Shown here piece after piece: positions 14,201-24,587 of a stretch of 64,000 nucleotides of DNA; positions within the stretch are counted from its first letter, which is position 1, and the number at the start of each line of letters is the position of its first letter. The notes beneath the pieces were generated by a model. The model did not search any database. It was not told where the DNA came from and was given only the letters and a program-made list of their open reading frames with translations. This DNA comes from Pelecanus crispus (taxonomy: Eukaryota; Chordata; Aves; Pelecaniformes; Pelecanidae). The translations under genes and the position numbers were made by a program. The stretch lies in contig NC_134644.1 in NCBI RefSeq assembly GCF_030463565.1, positions 149,569,967-149,633,966 on the forward strand, in the 5' to 3' direction.

Positions 14201-15041
14201 ACAAGATTGTGTGCTACATGCAGAGGGCTATATGATAGGCTTTGAATTTCACATGTAATACCAAAATATGTCTCAAATTAACACCTACCATTAAACTATG
14301 GTAGACTAAACTCAAGGTCTTCAAGCAAGCAATGGCCGGTATTTTCTGGATACAACTGAATTCCTTCTGTTTTTAAGCAGAGCCTGAATTCCATGTGTAT
14401 CCCTAATATTAACCCTGATGGTTTAAAATACTTGATACCAATCAGTGTAAACAACAGCATGCTTTAGGCCATGAAGAAAAAAATATATCAGAAGTTAATT
14501 ATGCTGTTGAAAGTGCATCAGCATATCACTTTTACCCTTTAAAAGGGCAAAAAGTCTCAAGAAGCTGAAGTGAGAGTCATTATGATTTACATGAAAATAG
14601 TCTTTTCAGGATTAACAATGTATATGATATAAAAAACTAGTGAAACAATTCCTGATTTTGTGATTAAGGAATCCTTTATATTTTCCATTATTGTAATACA
14701 TATGTGCTTAGACGCACAGAATATTACATTCTGCTGTCTTATGACGCCATTGTAACATCAAGCACTGGTCCAGTGTCCTTGTCTCCAGGGAGAAGTGATG
14801 AAGGAAATAGGCACTCCCTTTTTAATGTAACGGAGCAACTAGCACCAACAGCCTTGCACATTTCTTACCTAACCCTACAACTGCAGAAAACAGCTGTACT
14901 ATGAAAAGAATCAAAAAGCTGGAATGAAGACTGCATACCACTAAGCTAATATGTAATGTATATGCTCATAGGAAAGATCTGAACATTAGCTTGTTAACAT
15001 TTACAAAGAACTCTTCCAAGTAGATTTTATACTTTGACATG
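8261..15041. other. Intergenic, nothing recognised
   Basis: Long stretch between the solo LTR and the UQCRB polyadenylation signal. Open frames such as 12,276-12,641 (+, 121 codons) and 10,560-11,015 (+, 151 codons) have no domain or homologue I recognise and no splice context. No clear mobile element is seen. Confidence 0.5.
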
Positions 15042-15047
15042 TTTATT
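15042..15047 (-). terminator. UQCRB: UQCRB polyadenylation signal AATAAA
   Basis: AATAAA on the minus strand (TTTATT on plus) lies 138 nt beyond the UQCRB stop codon. It is the first such hexamer there and implies a short 3' UTR of roughly 150-170 nt. Confidence 0.7.
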
Positions 15048-15184
15048 TTAGTTGGATGAACAGATTCAATGAACAAGTTGAAACGGTATTCCTCAGCTTC
15101 ACATTTGCCTCCCTGTAGACTTCTATAACCAAATGTTTAAAAGTATCAGAAATATGTGGGTATTTGCATGAAGTAGTTCAATAG

Positions 15185-15262
15185 TTATTTCTTGTTCCAT
15201 GCTTCTCTTTCAAGTCTTTCACGGATTACTTCTTTTAGGTACGGTTCAAGATAATGCTGATC
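15185..15262 (-). CDS. UQCRB: UQCRB coding exon 4 (last)
   Basis: 78 nt from acceptor TTTCAG|GATCAG to TAA. It encodes [20 protein letters not shown] and then AWNKK, which matches the family C-terminus. The exon is short; I found it by searching downstream of exon 3 for the expected C-terminal peptide. Confidence 0.95.
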   Translation of the reverse strand, partial: DQHYLEPYLKEVIRERLEREAWNKK

Positions 15263-18200
15263 CTGAAAAAGAAGAGGACATATTTAGACTTACAGGGAGG
15301 TCTAGAAACATTGCAAGCCATTCCTACAGATTACTTGTCTCTCATCCCTCCTCAGATTTGACTAAAACCCAACCTAACAAGAAAAAAAAGAAATAAAAAA
15401 TTACTTACTCAGAAAGGGTAAACTTTGTATCTGCCAAGTCTGCAATGACAAGTTCTTTATTGCAGCAACCGCTAATTCCTAATGCCTCGCCAACATTAAC
15501 AAGCAAAGTGATGCTTCCAGCTATACCTTTAGAAACAATGTTCTACTGGCAGATACCCAGATATACAAGATCCACTTTATTAGTTCCAAGTCCAACTATA
15601 ATACTCTGAAGAAACTAATTTTGAACTTAACTTCTAAGCAGCACTGTAAACTTGGATTCGACGGAACACCTTGACCATGCTTACCGCTTACAAACCAAAC
15701 TGCTGCTTAAGGAACTATGAAACCAGTTATTCAATGCAGCAGTTACCTAAATATGACCAATAACACCAAAAGAAACAGCCTTTGCTTATATATAGAAACA
15801 TAATACCTTTATACTATCCTATAGTCAAAAGTTTAGTGATAAGGTTCCTCTCTGCGTGGTAATTTGAAGAAAGCTGAGATGGAGAGTAATGCAAAGTCTG
15901 TAAATCAATCCACTTAAAAAAAAAAACTAGTTACATCTGAAAAGGAAGGTGTAGTTTGTTTTTCAAATTACAAGACGACACTTATTTTAATGCAAGATTT
16001 ACCTTTAAATTTTTCTTTCTTGGCATCTTCATGAATAAAAGCATTGGCTCGATATTTTATATAAAATTAAGAAATTAATCAGAAAAGCAAGAGACCTTTT
16101 ATAAGAATATTCAAGCTAGTTACAATGTATTTTTTTATCTGATAGCTTAGAAGAAATATTTTGTCTGAATACAAACAATGTGCTATAGCTCTGAGCTGTA
16201 GTTTAAGCTTTTGTCACCTTAAGCAAAATTTTCTAATTTCCACTGAAAAAGAGATTTCTTTTTTTTTAACAGTGATCAAAAGCTGTGTTTTCCAGAGGTA
16301 TCCTATGAGATACACACTCATTTAATCATTATAAAGAACACATAAGCATGTATCTCTTCAGAGATCAAAAATCCCAAAGACCAGTCACAGCAGTGCCATT
16401 TGAGACCTCCACCTTGGAAACACTCTGTACACATACCTCTTCATATTTCACCCACTGGTCTTTTGGAAGGATCTGATGTTTCAGGCTTAAGTCAAGTGCT
16501 CGCTTTATGCGAAATATTCTTTCATTGTAAAGATGTTCTGGAAGTCTCTTCAGTGCTTCTTTTACATCATCATCTTCGTACAGTGTATCATCTCGCATTA
16601 ATCCTGTACCAAGAAGATTTTACAATATCACTGAATAAATGTTCTTAAGTAAGATTTAGGATTGACATTTCCAATTCAAAATTATGAAGAAAAACCAAAC
16701 CAATCCAGGAGAAGAGAACCCCTAATTAGTGTTCGCAGAGAACAAACTATAAACACTGGCTTTCATATACGCTATTTACTTGTTTTTACTCCTCTTCTTA
16801 TGGAGGAATAGGGAAAATGGGTATTTAATTCAATGTGTTTCCAAAGAGTATATATACACAGAACAATAACTATTCTGGATCTGAGGGATGGACTTATGCT
16901 CATCTAATTTTATATCTGTATTTAAGATGACTGCCTAGGTAAAGGGTTTAAGAGCTCTGAATCCATTAGTCAGTCAGCCACAGATGTGACTACTTCAGTA
17001 CTAAAGAATTATTCTCTAAACTTCACTACACATAATGACTAGATCTCCACTGACAATACTGAGCTATGCAAATCTGAAGCTAGATGTTTGTGCGCAAGCT
17101 GGTTCCCTCCCACGCTGCCCCAAATCAGAAGTTAAATCAGGAAGAAGTACCTAGTCTCCTCAAAGCCAAGAACACCCCCACACCGTGGAACAAAAGATTC
17201 CCAAAATTCAACCAACCCTGCTTTAAGTTTCAGTATTAACAACATAGGACAAAATGTTACTTCTGTAACATTCCAAGATTGATGCAGATTACAAGAGTAT
17301 ACCTACTGACTTGTGGTTAAAGAGTTTGTTCCCATGTGACTGAGTTGGCAGTCATCTCCCAAAAAACCAGAAATTTCTTTTGAGCCACATACTCTTGAAT
17401 TCAGTTTTGTAATTTATTTCAAAGGCACAGGGAGCATAGGTGCTAGATTAAACTAAACTAAATTTGGTCTTTCTCCTCAGTTTTTCGTCGCATTCCCAGA
17501 AAAGTGGCAAAAAGTATTACTGCCTTTAAGAATTTCAGCAGCAGATACAAAAAGACGGGCTAAGCACTGCATCTCTGGAGGAAAGAGCTAAGCTTATTCC
17601 TCTACATCTGTCCTACAGTTTTTTTTCTAACTTCCCCAGGGTAGGTATGTTAACTTCCTTTAAATGATTTGCTCATATTGCAGTCAGCAATAAATTACAG
17701 CCTCTGAATATGCAGATTCTCTTGTCATTCAAGAATAGTTCTGCCATCTAAATAGTTGAAACAAACTTGGTAACAACTCTGAACAAATTGAAGACAATAC
17801 CATCAAGGCAACCTCCTCTGCTTAAGGAAACACTTTTTTTACACCTACTTCACCATTGTGCAGGCCAGAGAGACATCAAGTGAAGTTATGGTGATACAAA
17901 GGGCAGCCCTGACTAAATCCTTTTTGCACTTTGGATACTTTGCATAAGTATCACAGACAAACTCACTGCTATCAGTGGGAATCTCTCCAGCTTCAACGGC
18001 AGCCTTTGGGTTAGAAGATAGTGGCCAGTGAAAGTGACTTGGTGGGAAAATACAAATAATCAAGCTTTCAGGACTGCTTTGTGAAAGTTTGTTCAACTGG
18101 TCCAGCTTAACCATAGCTGTTCTAAGTTATTTCACTGAAAACAAGAGCAAACACAGAAATAACAGAAACGTCACTAATTCATTACTAGGTAGCAATCATG

Positions 18201-19734
18201 ATGACTGAAGCTATTAACTTTTCCCCCACAAAAGTAGTAGCTAATTTTGATCAAAAAGACTTATGCCAAGCTGCACGCACATACACCAGTTACGAACCGT
18301 AACTAGTTTGAGGACTGTTACAATTGCAGAGTTTTAAAAACTCAATGAAACACTTACCGAGTTTGTTGAATCCAGCTGCATTATAATACCACTTGCGAAT
18401 CCTGTCTAACAGGCGACCACCTCCTGCAACTGAACATGACCACCATCATTTGCAGAGCAAGATAAAATTAAACATTCACACACTACTATGACAGTACACA
18501 AATATTTGCTGGCCTCCTTCACAGGCAGTAATGCAAAACTACATCAAGTTTGAATTTGAATGTATACAACAGCCTCTCTACTTTTCAGTATCCCTTAACT
18601 GATACTGAACAGGCAGAATGAGTGCTTGTTACACACAATAATTTGACCTCTGTTTCACTAAATTTTAGTATTAGAGAGCTTTAAGACTTGGAACAAGGCT
18701 AATAGTTCATTGTCAAAGACAGCACCAACATTTTAGGCTCCATAATTCTTACTTGAGCAAAAAACATAGTGTTCTACATAAAGCAAAACCATCACTCTTT
18801 TCAAATCATTTATCTAAGTTCCACAGCTCTCACTACAGGTTAATTCGATTTCAAGGCCAGCATATTATTATGTGGTTAACCTTCTGTCCTCCTCTTCAGT
18901 TACTTAAATACTATTCCAGAACCTCCTCTTCCAAAGAGCTGCCAAAGTCAACTGGAAAGTCAACATGGAAACCTAAAAAAATTTCCCTGACTTTAAAAAG
19001 TAAAAATAAAACACACCACATGTAGAATGTCCATCTTTCCTTAACAGTTATTTCAGGTAGCAAAAAAAAACGTAACGTACATGTAATCAGGTACGATGCA
19101 GTACCAAGTACCATTCAAGTACCATATCAAGGGGTCTAGAAATCCAGAAACAGCACAACATGGGCCATGCAGCCAAGGCAGACTATCTTCCATGACTTTA
19201 AGTCACTTGTCTTACTAAGACACCCCATAAAACCAGCGCTACGTGTGATACCAGTATGCCATCAGCACACTACCTCATCAGGCCTTATTCCTTCGTACTT
19301 CAGGCCTTGAGAAGGAATGACATTAAACCAACTAAGCCTGGAGTCAGTATCCGGGCAGGACAGCGATCCCCGAGGCTCCTCCGGAGCAGCCCAAGGGTTC
19401 CTCCAGTGCTCCCGAGCCCCACTGCTCCCGAAAAACCTCGGTACAGGAGCCAGGCTCCTTCCGCTGAGGCCCAGACCGAGGGGCCGCCGCTCGGGCGGGA
19501 CGGCGAGGAAACCCGCCCGGCCGGGGCCGTGCGAGCGGTACACTGGCTGCGGGCGCTGCCCCCGTCAAGGGCACACGGCACACACCGTCCACCGGGTCCC
19601 CACGCCCCCACCTTCCCCTCACGGCCCGCCTCGCCTCCCACCGCCGGACAGGACGAGCCCAGCGCCGCAAGCGCGGCCCCGCACAATCGCCCCTGACCGC
19701 CCGCCGCCGCCTCACCGGGTGCCCTCGCCGCCAT
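15185..19734 (-). CDS. UQCRB: UQCRB, cytochrome bc1 complex subunit 7 (complete, 4 coding exons)
   Basis: Encodes the small ubiquinol-binding-protein subunit (QP-C, about 14 kDa) of mitochondrial complex III, on the matrix side of the inner membrane next to cytochrome b. Coding exons on the minus strand are 19716-19734, 18358-18429, 16437-16603 and 15185-15262. They sum to 336 nt, or 111 residues plus TAA, the length I recall for human UQCRB. All junctions are GT-AG and phases match. Diagnostic stretches are [20 protein letters not shown] (about residues 17-36), [20 protein letters not shown] and the end [20 protein letters not shown]. The protein has no cleavable presequence, as usual for this subunit. 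The start chosen is the only ATG in the short first exon and fits the family N-terminus. MTERF3 lies upstream on the same strand, about 4.6 kb away. Assignment is near certain; the exact transcription start is not visible. Confidence 0.97.
16437..16603 (-). CDS. UQCRB: UQCRB coding exon 3
   Basis: 167 nt between acceptor TACAG|GATT and donor GAAGAG|GTATGT. It encodes [20 protein letters not shown] and the following [20 protein letters not shown] block, the core helical part of the subunit. Confidence 0.97.
17845..18114 (-). other. Exon-like open frame in UQCRB intron 2, unidentified
   Basis: An 89-codon ATG-started frame on the coding strand of UQCRB, inside its second intron. The peptide (start [20 protein letters not shown], end [14 protein letters not shown]) has a balanced, protein-like composition with several Cys and no low complexity, unusual for AT-rich intron sequence. 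A stop lies five codons upstream of the ATG. A short A-rich stretch follows the stop. I recognise no family. It could be chance, a retrocopy fragment or an alternative terminal exon. Confidence 0.25.
18358..18429 (-). CDS. UQCRB: UQCRB coding exon 2
   Basis: 72 nt between acceptor TTCAG|TTGC and donor CTCG|GTAAG. It encodes residues 7-31, including the family-wide [14 protein letters not shown] segment. Confidence 0.95.
19716..19734 (-). CDS. UQCRB: UQCRB coding exon 1
   Basis: Only 19 coding nt (M-A-A-R-A-P plus one base), with donor CCCG|GTGAG. The reading phase joins exon 2 to give V7. Such a tiny first coding exon is easily missed by gene finders. Confidence 0.9.
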
Positions 19735-19738
19735 CTTG
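19727..19738 (-). promoter_or_regulatory. YY1-type element overlapping the UQCRB start codon
   Basis: The minus strand reads CAAGATGGCGGC over the initiator ATG, matching the AANATGGCGGC form of the YY1 consensus often seen just downstream of CpG-island start sites. If used, transcription starts only a few tens of bases upstream and the 5' UTR is very short. Confidence 0.6.
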
Positions 19739-19823
19739 ACCTCGGAACGGCGCGCTGCCTCCTGGGTAACCCGCAGCGTCCCCGCGGGGCGGGGCCGGGC
19801 CCGCCAATGGCGCCTCGGCGCTG

Positions 19824-19833
19824 GCGCATGCGC
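19824..19833. promoter_or_regulatory. NRF1-type palindromic site upstream of UQCRB
   Basis: A perfect GCGCATGCGC palindrome lies about 90 bp upstream of the UQCRB ATG. This is the core of the NRF1 binding consensus. NRF1 is known to drive many nuclear respiratory-chain genes, so the site fits the gene. Binding here is inferred from sequence alone. Confidence 0.75.
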
Positions 19834-20109
19834 CCCGGCGCGGGGCGGGAGGCGGCCTGGTAGCGGCCCAGAGCGGTGCCGGCAGCGCCCCGGTCCCCGC
19901 TCGCCCGCGGCTTCATCCAGGCAAGTGGCCAACATCCCAAGGGGCGGAGGCTGCCCCATCGGTCTCATCGTGGCGGCCGGTGCCTGCTCCGGCCCCCCGC
20001 TAGGCCGTCTTCCGGCGCCGGAGCTCCCGCCTAGCCGCCGCGGGGGGCCGGGTTGCTCCGAGGCACCTGCCCGCGGGCGGGAAGAGCGGCAGAGAGGAGG
20101 CTGAGGCGG

Positions 20110-22415
20110 GCAGGGTGAAGCCCACGGCTCTTACGGTGGTTTTAGCTCATGCTTACGCTGTCGAAGAATCGGTAATTACACCGAGATGAACTAAGGCTCG
20201 TTGAGAACAACGTAACGCAGCCGCGTCACCGCGCGCGTTCGCTACGGCGCCTCTGCAAACTGACGCAGAAATCAAGGGTGTTTTGCCACCGCGGCCTTCG
20301 CTGGCGGTGCCCACGCTCTGGGCAGCAAACCTGCGTGGCCGTGGCTGGAGCTCGGGGCCTGCAGCGTGCCCGTGAGCGACCGCTGGCCAGGCCAAGGTCA
20401 CCCCGCCGCCAGTCTGAACGGGCAGACCAGTCACAGCAAGCTGAGGGGTACAGGGGAGTATCTGGTAAAATGTGTTTGTGAAGCACAGTAAGGAAAGCAT
20501 CAAGGCGCTCACAGAAAGAAGCAGAAACCTCTCTCCGCTCAGGTATGACAGCTGCGAGGTGAGCAGCTCTGTTCTCCAAGGCACAGATCACTGCCTCTCC
20601 CCAGCAATTCCTTCAGATGCTGACCACTGCCTTTTTAAAGAAATAAAAAAAAAATACGTGTAATTATTCTAGAAATACTGCTACACTAGGCAATTTCAAT
20701 GAGAAAAGCATGCGGCTGAATGCGACATGAAGTAAAAAACAGCACAGCTCAGACTGCACGTCAGCAGACTGCAAAGTGTCTTTGCGGTATTGTACCCAGC
20801 AAGCCTCAATTAATCAACACGCTCCATCAAAGGCTGCTAGCCCTTATCAAGAACAGCGGACTACAATGTAATTCTAGGCCAAACATTTTTTCTGAAGATT
20901 TTTTTTTTTTTCATTTTAAAGCCAAAAAGTATTTGGCACAATCCTCAAAAAGTTCTTCTATCCTCTCTCCCATTTCCTTTTAGCACTCCCATAAAATCTT
21001 TAGCTTCCTTTCTTCATGGTATTTCTGGGAAGCTATTTTGGCATAACCTCATGCATTTAACATTTCAAAGAAACTGGTTCAGCTCTGGCAGTAATCATTT
21101 TCACATTTAAAAATATTAAAGGAATTAAAAGCTCAAAGTTTAAGACATTCAAAATATATGTATTCTATAATATAATTAATATTATAGTGGTTTGTCACAT
21201 GGTAATATAGATCGTGATAAGGACAGTGGAGTAAATCTACAAAAGCAAACTCTTTGGCATTATGAACCCACATACTTTCTATTACATGAATTTTTACTAG
21301 AAACAATTTTTATGAGATTGTTTGAAGATTATAGTTCATTATTAGCACTTAATACAGTGAAAATCTAAGTAAGTATATTGAATTAGACTTAGATATTTTT
21401 ATTTGAAAGGAAGGAACAGGGGAAAGTGTTTAGCCATCACATTTCAGCCACCACTTTAGATGAAATGTTTTGCATCTCCAGCAAGAACAGTCTACTCAAC
21501 AGAGGGTTTCAAGTGATCTTCCCAGGCCAACGGAGTGGGAAACATGAGAACGAAAGACAAAAAAGAGCATCTCAGATATATACTGCAGACAATGAATGTG
21601 GCTTTTTACTGTGTTTCAAGTGAAGATGCCCCTGTAAATCATTTCGCACCCTGCTTGTTCTGACATTCCTTTTCTTGGGTGTTGTAATTCAAATTCCGAA
21701 TTTTTATTTTGGATAAAAGACCCAAATTGTGATCCAGAGTTCACTACTATTCTCATTCTTTAAATGTCTCTTTAACCTTACTGTATTTCCCACCTATTAG
21801 GGGAATTTAACCTTTTGAATTTTATTTTTCTGTCTGCATACAAAATCTTCTTCAGGCTCTTACACTTCTGTGACTCAAATTGGTATTTTAAGCTCCAACA
21901 CTGAGCTTTTAAAACATTGAGACTTTTTCATTAAATAAGCTTAAATCCAAGTGAAAACATCTGGATTTCAGTTTTCTGAACTACTTCAACAGAAATGGAA
22001 ACTTCTCAACAATAAACTATCAGACAGTTTGTATTTGGCTTTAGTCAGTTTCTTCACTTTGACCAAATACACTGTGAAGCATTTGATAATTCTGTATTAA
22101 TGCAATTTGTTTACTGATAGGATTAAGTACTTTTAATACTCCTGCGATTCCTAGCGTTAGCATTTACTTCAGTTGTTATAACTGAGCAAGATAACTGTGT
22201 CAACTAAGTATATACTACAGCCTCTTTTTGTATTGTTAATTGTATACTAAAGCCATACAAATCTCACTGGGGTGGGGAAAAACTGCTTCCCCTCCTCAAC
22301 AAGGGGAAGAGAAAAGTGACTTAAAATAAAACTATACATGCCCCTGAAATCTAGAAGGAGCTTATTTTCTTTTTGTAATTTGCCTTGATTCAGTTTGCTG
22401 ATTTTCTTTCATACA
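20110..22415. other. Intergenic between UQCRB promoter and CR1 elements
   Basis: The first few hundred bases are CpG-richer shoulder of the UQCRB island; the rest is AT-rich with no gene, RNA or repeat family recognised. Confidence 0.5.
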
Positions 22416-22550
22416 TAGAATCATAGAATCGTTTAGGTTGGAAAAGACCTTTAAGGTCATCCAATCCAACCATTAACCTAACATAACCAAGTCCACCGCT
22501 AAACCAATTAAGGGTAGAGCAGCAACCCCACGCCTCCTGGCTTGGTGGCT
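22416..22550 (-). mobile_element. CR1 LINE 3'-end fragment
   Basis: Begins with tagaatcatagaatcgttta, the reverse complement of the CR1 terminal repeat, followed by ggttggaaaagacctttaag and catccaatccaaccattaac, the typical CR1 3' UTR. It is only about 135 bp long, so severely 5'-truncated. It lies just 3' of a second, longer CR1 in the same orientation. Confidence 0.85.
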
Positions 22551-22574
22551 GGATCATTTATGATGAAAGTAAAA

Positions 22575-23775
22575 ACTAGGAATCATTAAGATTGGAAAGG
22601 ACCTCTAAGATCATCATTCCAATCATCAACCCAACACCACCATGCCCACTAAACCATGTCCCCAAGTGCCACATCTACCCGTTTTTTGAACTCTTCCAGG
22701 GATGGTGACTCCACCACCTCTTTGGGCAGCCTGTTCCAATGCTTGACTACCCTTTCCGTGAAGAAATTTTTCCTAATATCCAATCTAAACCTCCCCTGGC
22801 GCAGCTTGAGCCCATTTCCTCTTGTCCTATTATTATCTACATGGGAGAAGAGACCAACACCCACCTCACTACAACCTCCTTTCAGGTAGTTGTAGAGAGC
22901 GATAAGGTCTCCCCTCAGCCTCCTCTTCTCCAGGCTAAACAACCCCAGTTCCCTCAGCCGCTCCTCATAAGGCCTGTGCTCCACACCCTTCACCAGCCTT
23001 GTTGCCCTTCTCTGAACATGCTCCAGTACCTCAATGTCTTTCTTGTATTGAGGAGCCCAAAACTGGACACAGTATTCCAGGTGCGGCCTCACCAGCGCCA
23101 AGTACAGGGAAACAATCACCTCCCTGCTCCTGCTGGCCACGCTATTCCTGATACAAGCCAGGATGCTGTTGGCATTCTTGGCCACCTGTGCACACTGCTG
23201 GCTCATGTTCAACTGGCTGTCAACCAGCACCCCCAGGTCCTTTTCGGCCAGGCAGCTTTCCAGCCACTCTTCCCCAAGCCTGTAGCGCTGCATGGGGTTG
23301 TTGTGACCCAAGTGCAGCACCCAGCACTTGGCCTTGTTAAACCTCATACAGTTGGCCTTGGCCCATCGGTCCAGCCTGTCCAGGTCCCTCTGCAGGGCCA
23401 CCCTACCCTCCAGCAGATCGACACTCCCACCAAACGTGGTGACATCTGCAAACTTACTGAGGGTGCACTCAATCCCCTCATCCAGATCATTGATAAAGAT
23501 ACTGAACAAGACTGGCCCCAAAACAGAGCCCTGGGGAACACCGCTCATGACCAGCCGCCAACTGGACTTAACTCCATTCACCACAACTCTCCAGGCTTGG
23601 CCACCCAGCCAGTTTTTTACCCAGTGAAGAGTACGCCCATCCAAGCCATGAGCTGCCAGCTTCCCAAGGAGAATGCTATGGGAGACGGTGTCAAAGGCTT
23701 TGCTGAAGCCCAGGTAGATGACGTCCACAGCCTTTCCTTCATCCACCAGGCATCAAACCAAGTTCCACTGCACAG
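22575..23775 (-). mobile_element. CR1 LINE with a 365-codon open RT frame
   Basis: Minus-strand 5'-truncated CR1. Codons from 23,746 down to 22,649 stay open for 365 residues. They cover RT motifs from [19 protein letters not shown] through [29 protein letters not shown], the thumb region and the C-terminal [20 protein letters not shown]. The catalytic box normally reads (F/Y)ADD; here it is FADV, so the second Asp is lost and RT activity is not expected. The endonuclease domain and 5' end are missing. Its 3' terminal repeat is not clearly retained, in contrast to the adjacent fragment. Confidence 0.95.
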
Positions 23776-24347
23776 CTTTTAGGATACTAACTTCAGCAGC
23801 CAGCTTCACAAAGAAACACCTTTGTAACCTGTTGAAAAATGCCCTTTTGTATGAGGGGCTTCACCTATGTAAGTGTACTTCCTTCTACTGTACAAGGAAA
23901 AGAATACCCTTATTACCCGCTTTCATCTTAACAGCTAATCACGTCACTTCTTCACTACTGCATTAGCTTGTTATTCTAATTTTTGGCAGGGAGGATGAGG
24001 GGAGAAGACAGAAGGCGAGACAAGGAATAAGTCAGTAGCCCGTGTCTCCATCTCCCAAAACTCTGAAATTATTAAAAGAAAAAAAAGAATAATAATCCAC
24101 TTCCATTTACTTTTATGTTAGTGTGCTGCATCATTCACTCTCAATTAAATTAGCAATTAATTACAAGGATTGCATCAGTAGCAAACAACATATATTCACT
24201 TAATCCTTCTGAAATCTATTTTTAAGTCACCATAAAGAATATTACTGTGAGCCTTTACATCCTACAGATGTTTCATAAGCAACAACTTCTTAAACCAGTA
24301 ATTAAGAAGTTAAGAGACCATAAAGGGGAGTAGTTTTATAAAATATG
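23776..24347. other. Intergenic gap between CR1 and MTERF3 3' end
   Basis: AT-rich, nothing recognised. The UQCRB and MTERF3 genes point the same way. Confidence 0.5.
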
Positions 24348-24353
24348 TTTATT
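24348..24353 (-). terminator. MTERF3: MTERF3 polyadenylation signal AATAAA
   Basis: AATAAA on the minus strand 40 nt past the stop codon, with a second AATAAA at 24361-24366. The 3' UTR is therefore probably under 100 nt, unless more distal signals are used. Confidence 0.65.
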
Positions 24354-24392
24354 TCATAACTTTATTCTATTCCTTTTTACATGTGTTACTAA

Positions 24393-24587
24393 TTAAAGTG
24401 TTTTTAAGAATTTTTCAAAGTCCTGTATAGAAGCTTTGGCAATCTCTGTACAAAACACCTCATCGGGCAAGGATACTAGCTGGTCCAGAGAGATGTAGCT
24501 GGGTTGCGCTGGGTCATACTGGGCTCTTCCCAAGAATGTAAGAAACATATGTCTTTCTTTGATTCGTAATAGCTTTGAGTTGAAAAC
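24393..24587 (-). CDS. MTERF3: MTERF3 coding exon 7 (last)
   Basis: 195 nt from acceptor TTCTTAG|GTTTT to TAA at 24393-24395. It encodes [20 protein letters not shown] and the conserved C-terminal tail ending [15 protein letters not shown], essentially the mammalian ending. Confidence 0.97.
   Translation of the reverse strand, partial: VFNSKLLRIKERHMFLTFLGRAQYDPAQPSYISLDQLVSLPDEVFCTEIAKASIQDFEKFLKTL

Larger units (their letters stand above)
19380..20110. promoter_or_regulatory. UQCRB: CpG island and promoter of UQCRB
   Basis: A sharply bounded GC- and CpG-rich block in AT-rich surroundings, covering the UQCRB start codon and about 370 bp upstream. No TATA box is evident, which suits a broad CpG-type promoter. 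It contains a CCAAT box at 19804-19808, an NRF1-like palindrome, an ETS/GABP-type CTTCCGG at 20009-20015 and a YY1-type site over the start codon. Boundaries are by eye. I see no gene on the opposite strand. Confidence 0.85.

Noticed and set aside
19085-19125. Clustered GTACC words near the UQCRB intron 1 start
   Set aside because: Short, irregular repeats without constant spacing; no array or palindrome of note.
19300-19968. 222- and 198-codon frames across the UQCRB promoter
   Set aside because: They are compositional frames in the CpG island; the real first exon is 19 nt in another arrangement that matches the UQCRB N-terminus and splices correctly.
22739-23782. 347-codon plus-strand frame
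   Set aside because: Antisense shadow of the CR1 reverse-transcriptase frame on the minus strand.
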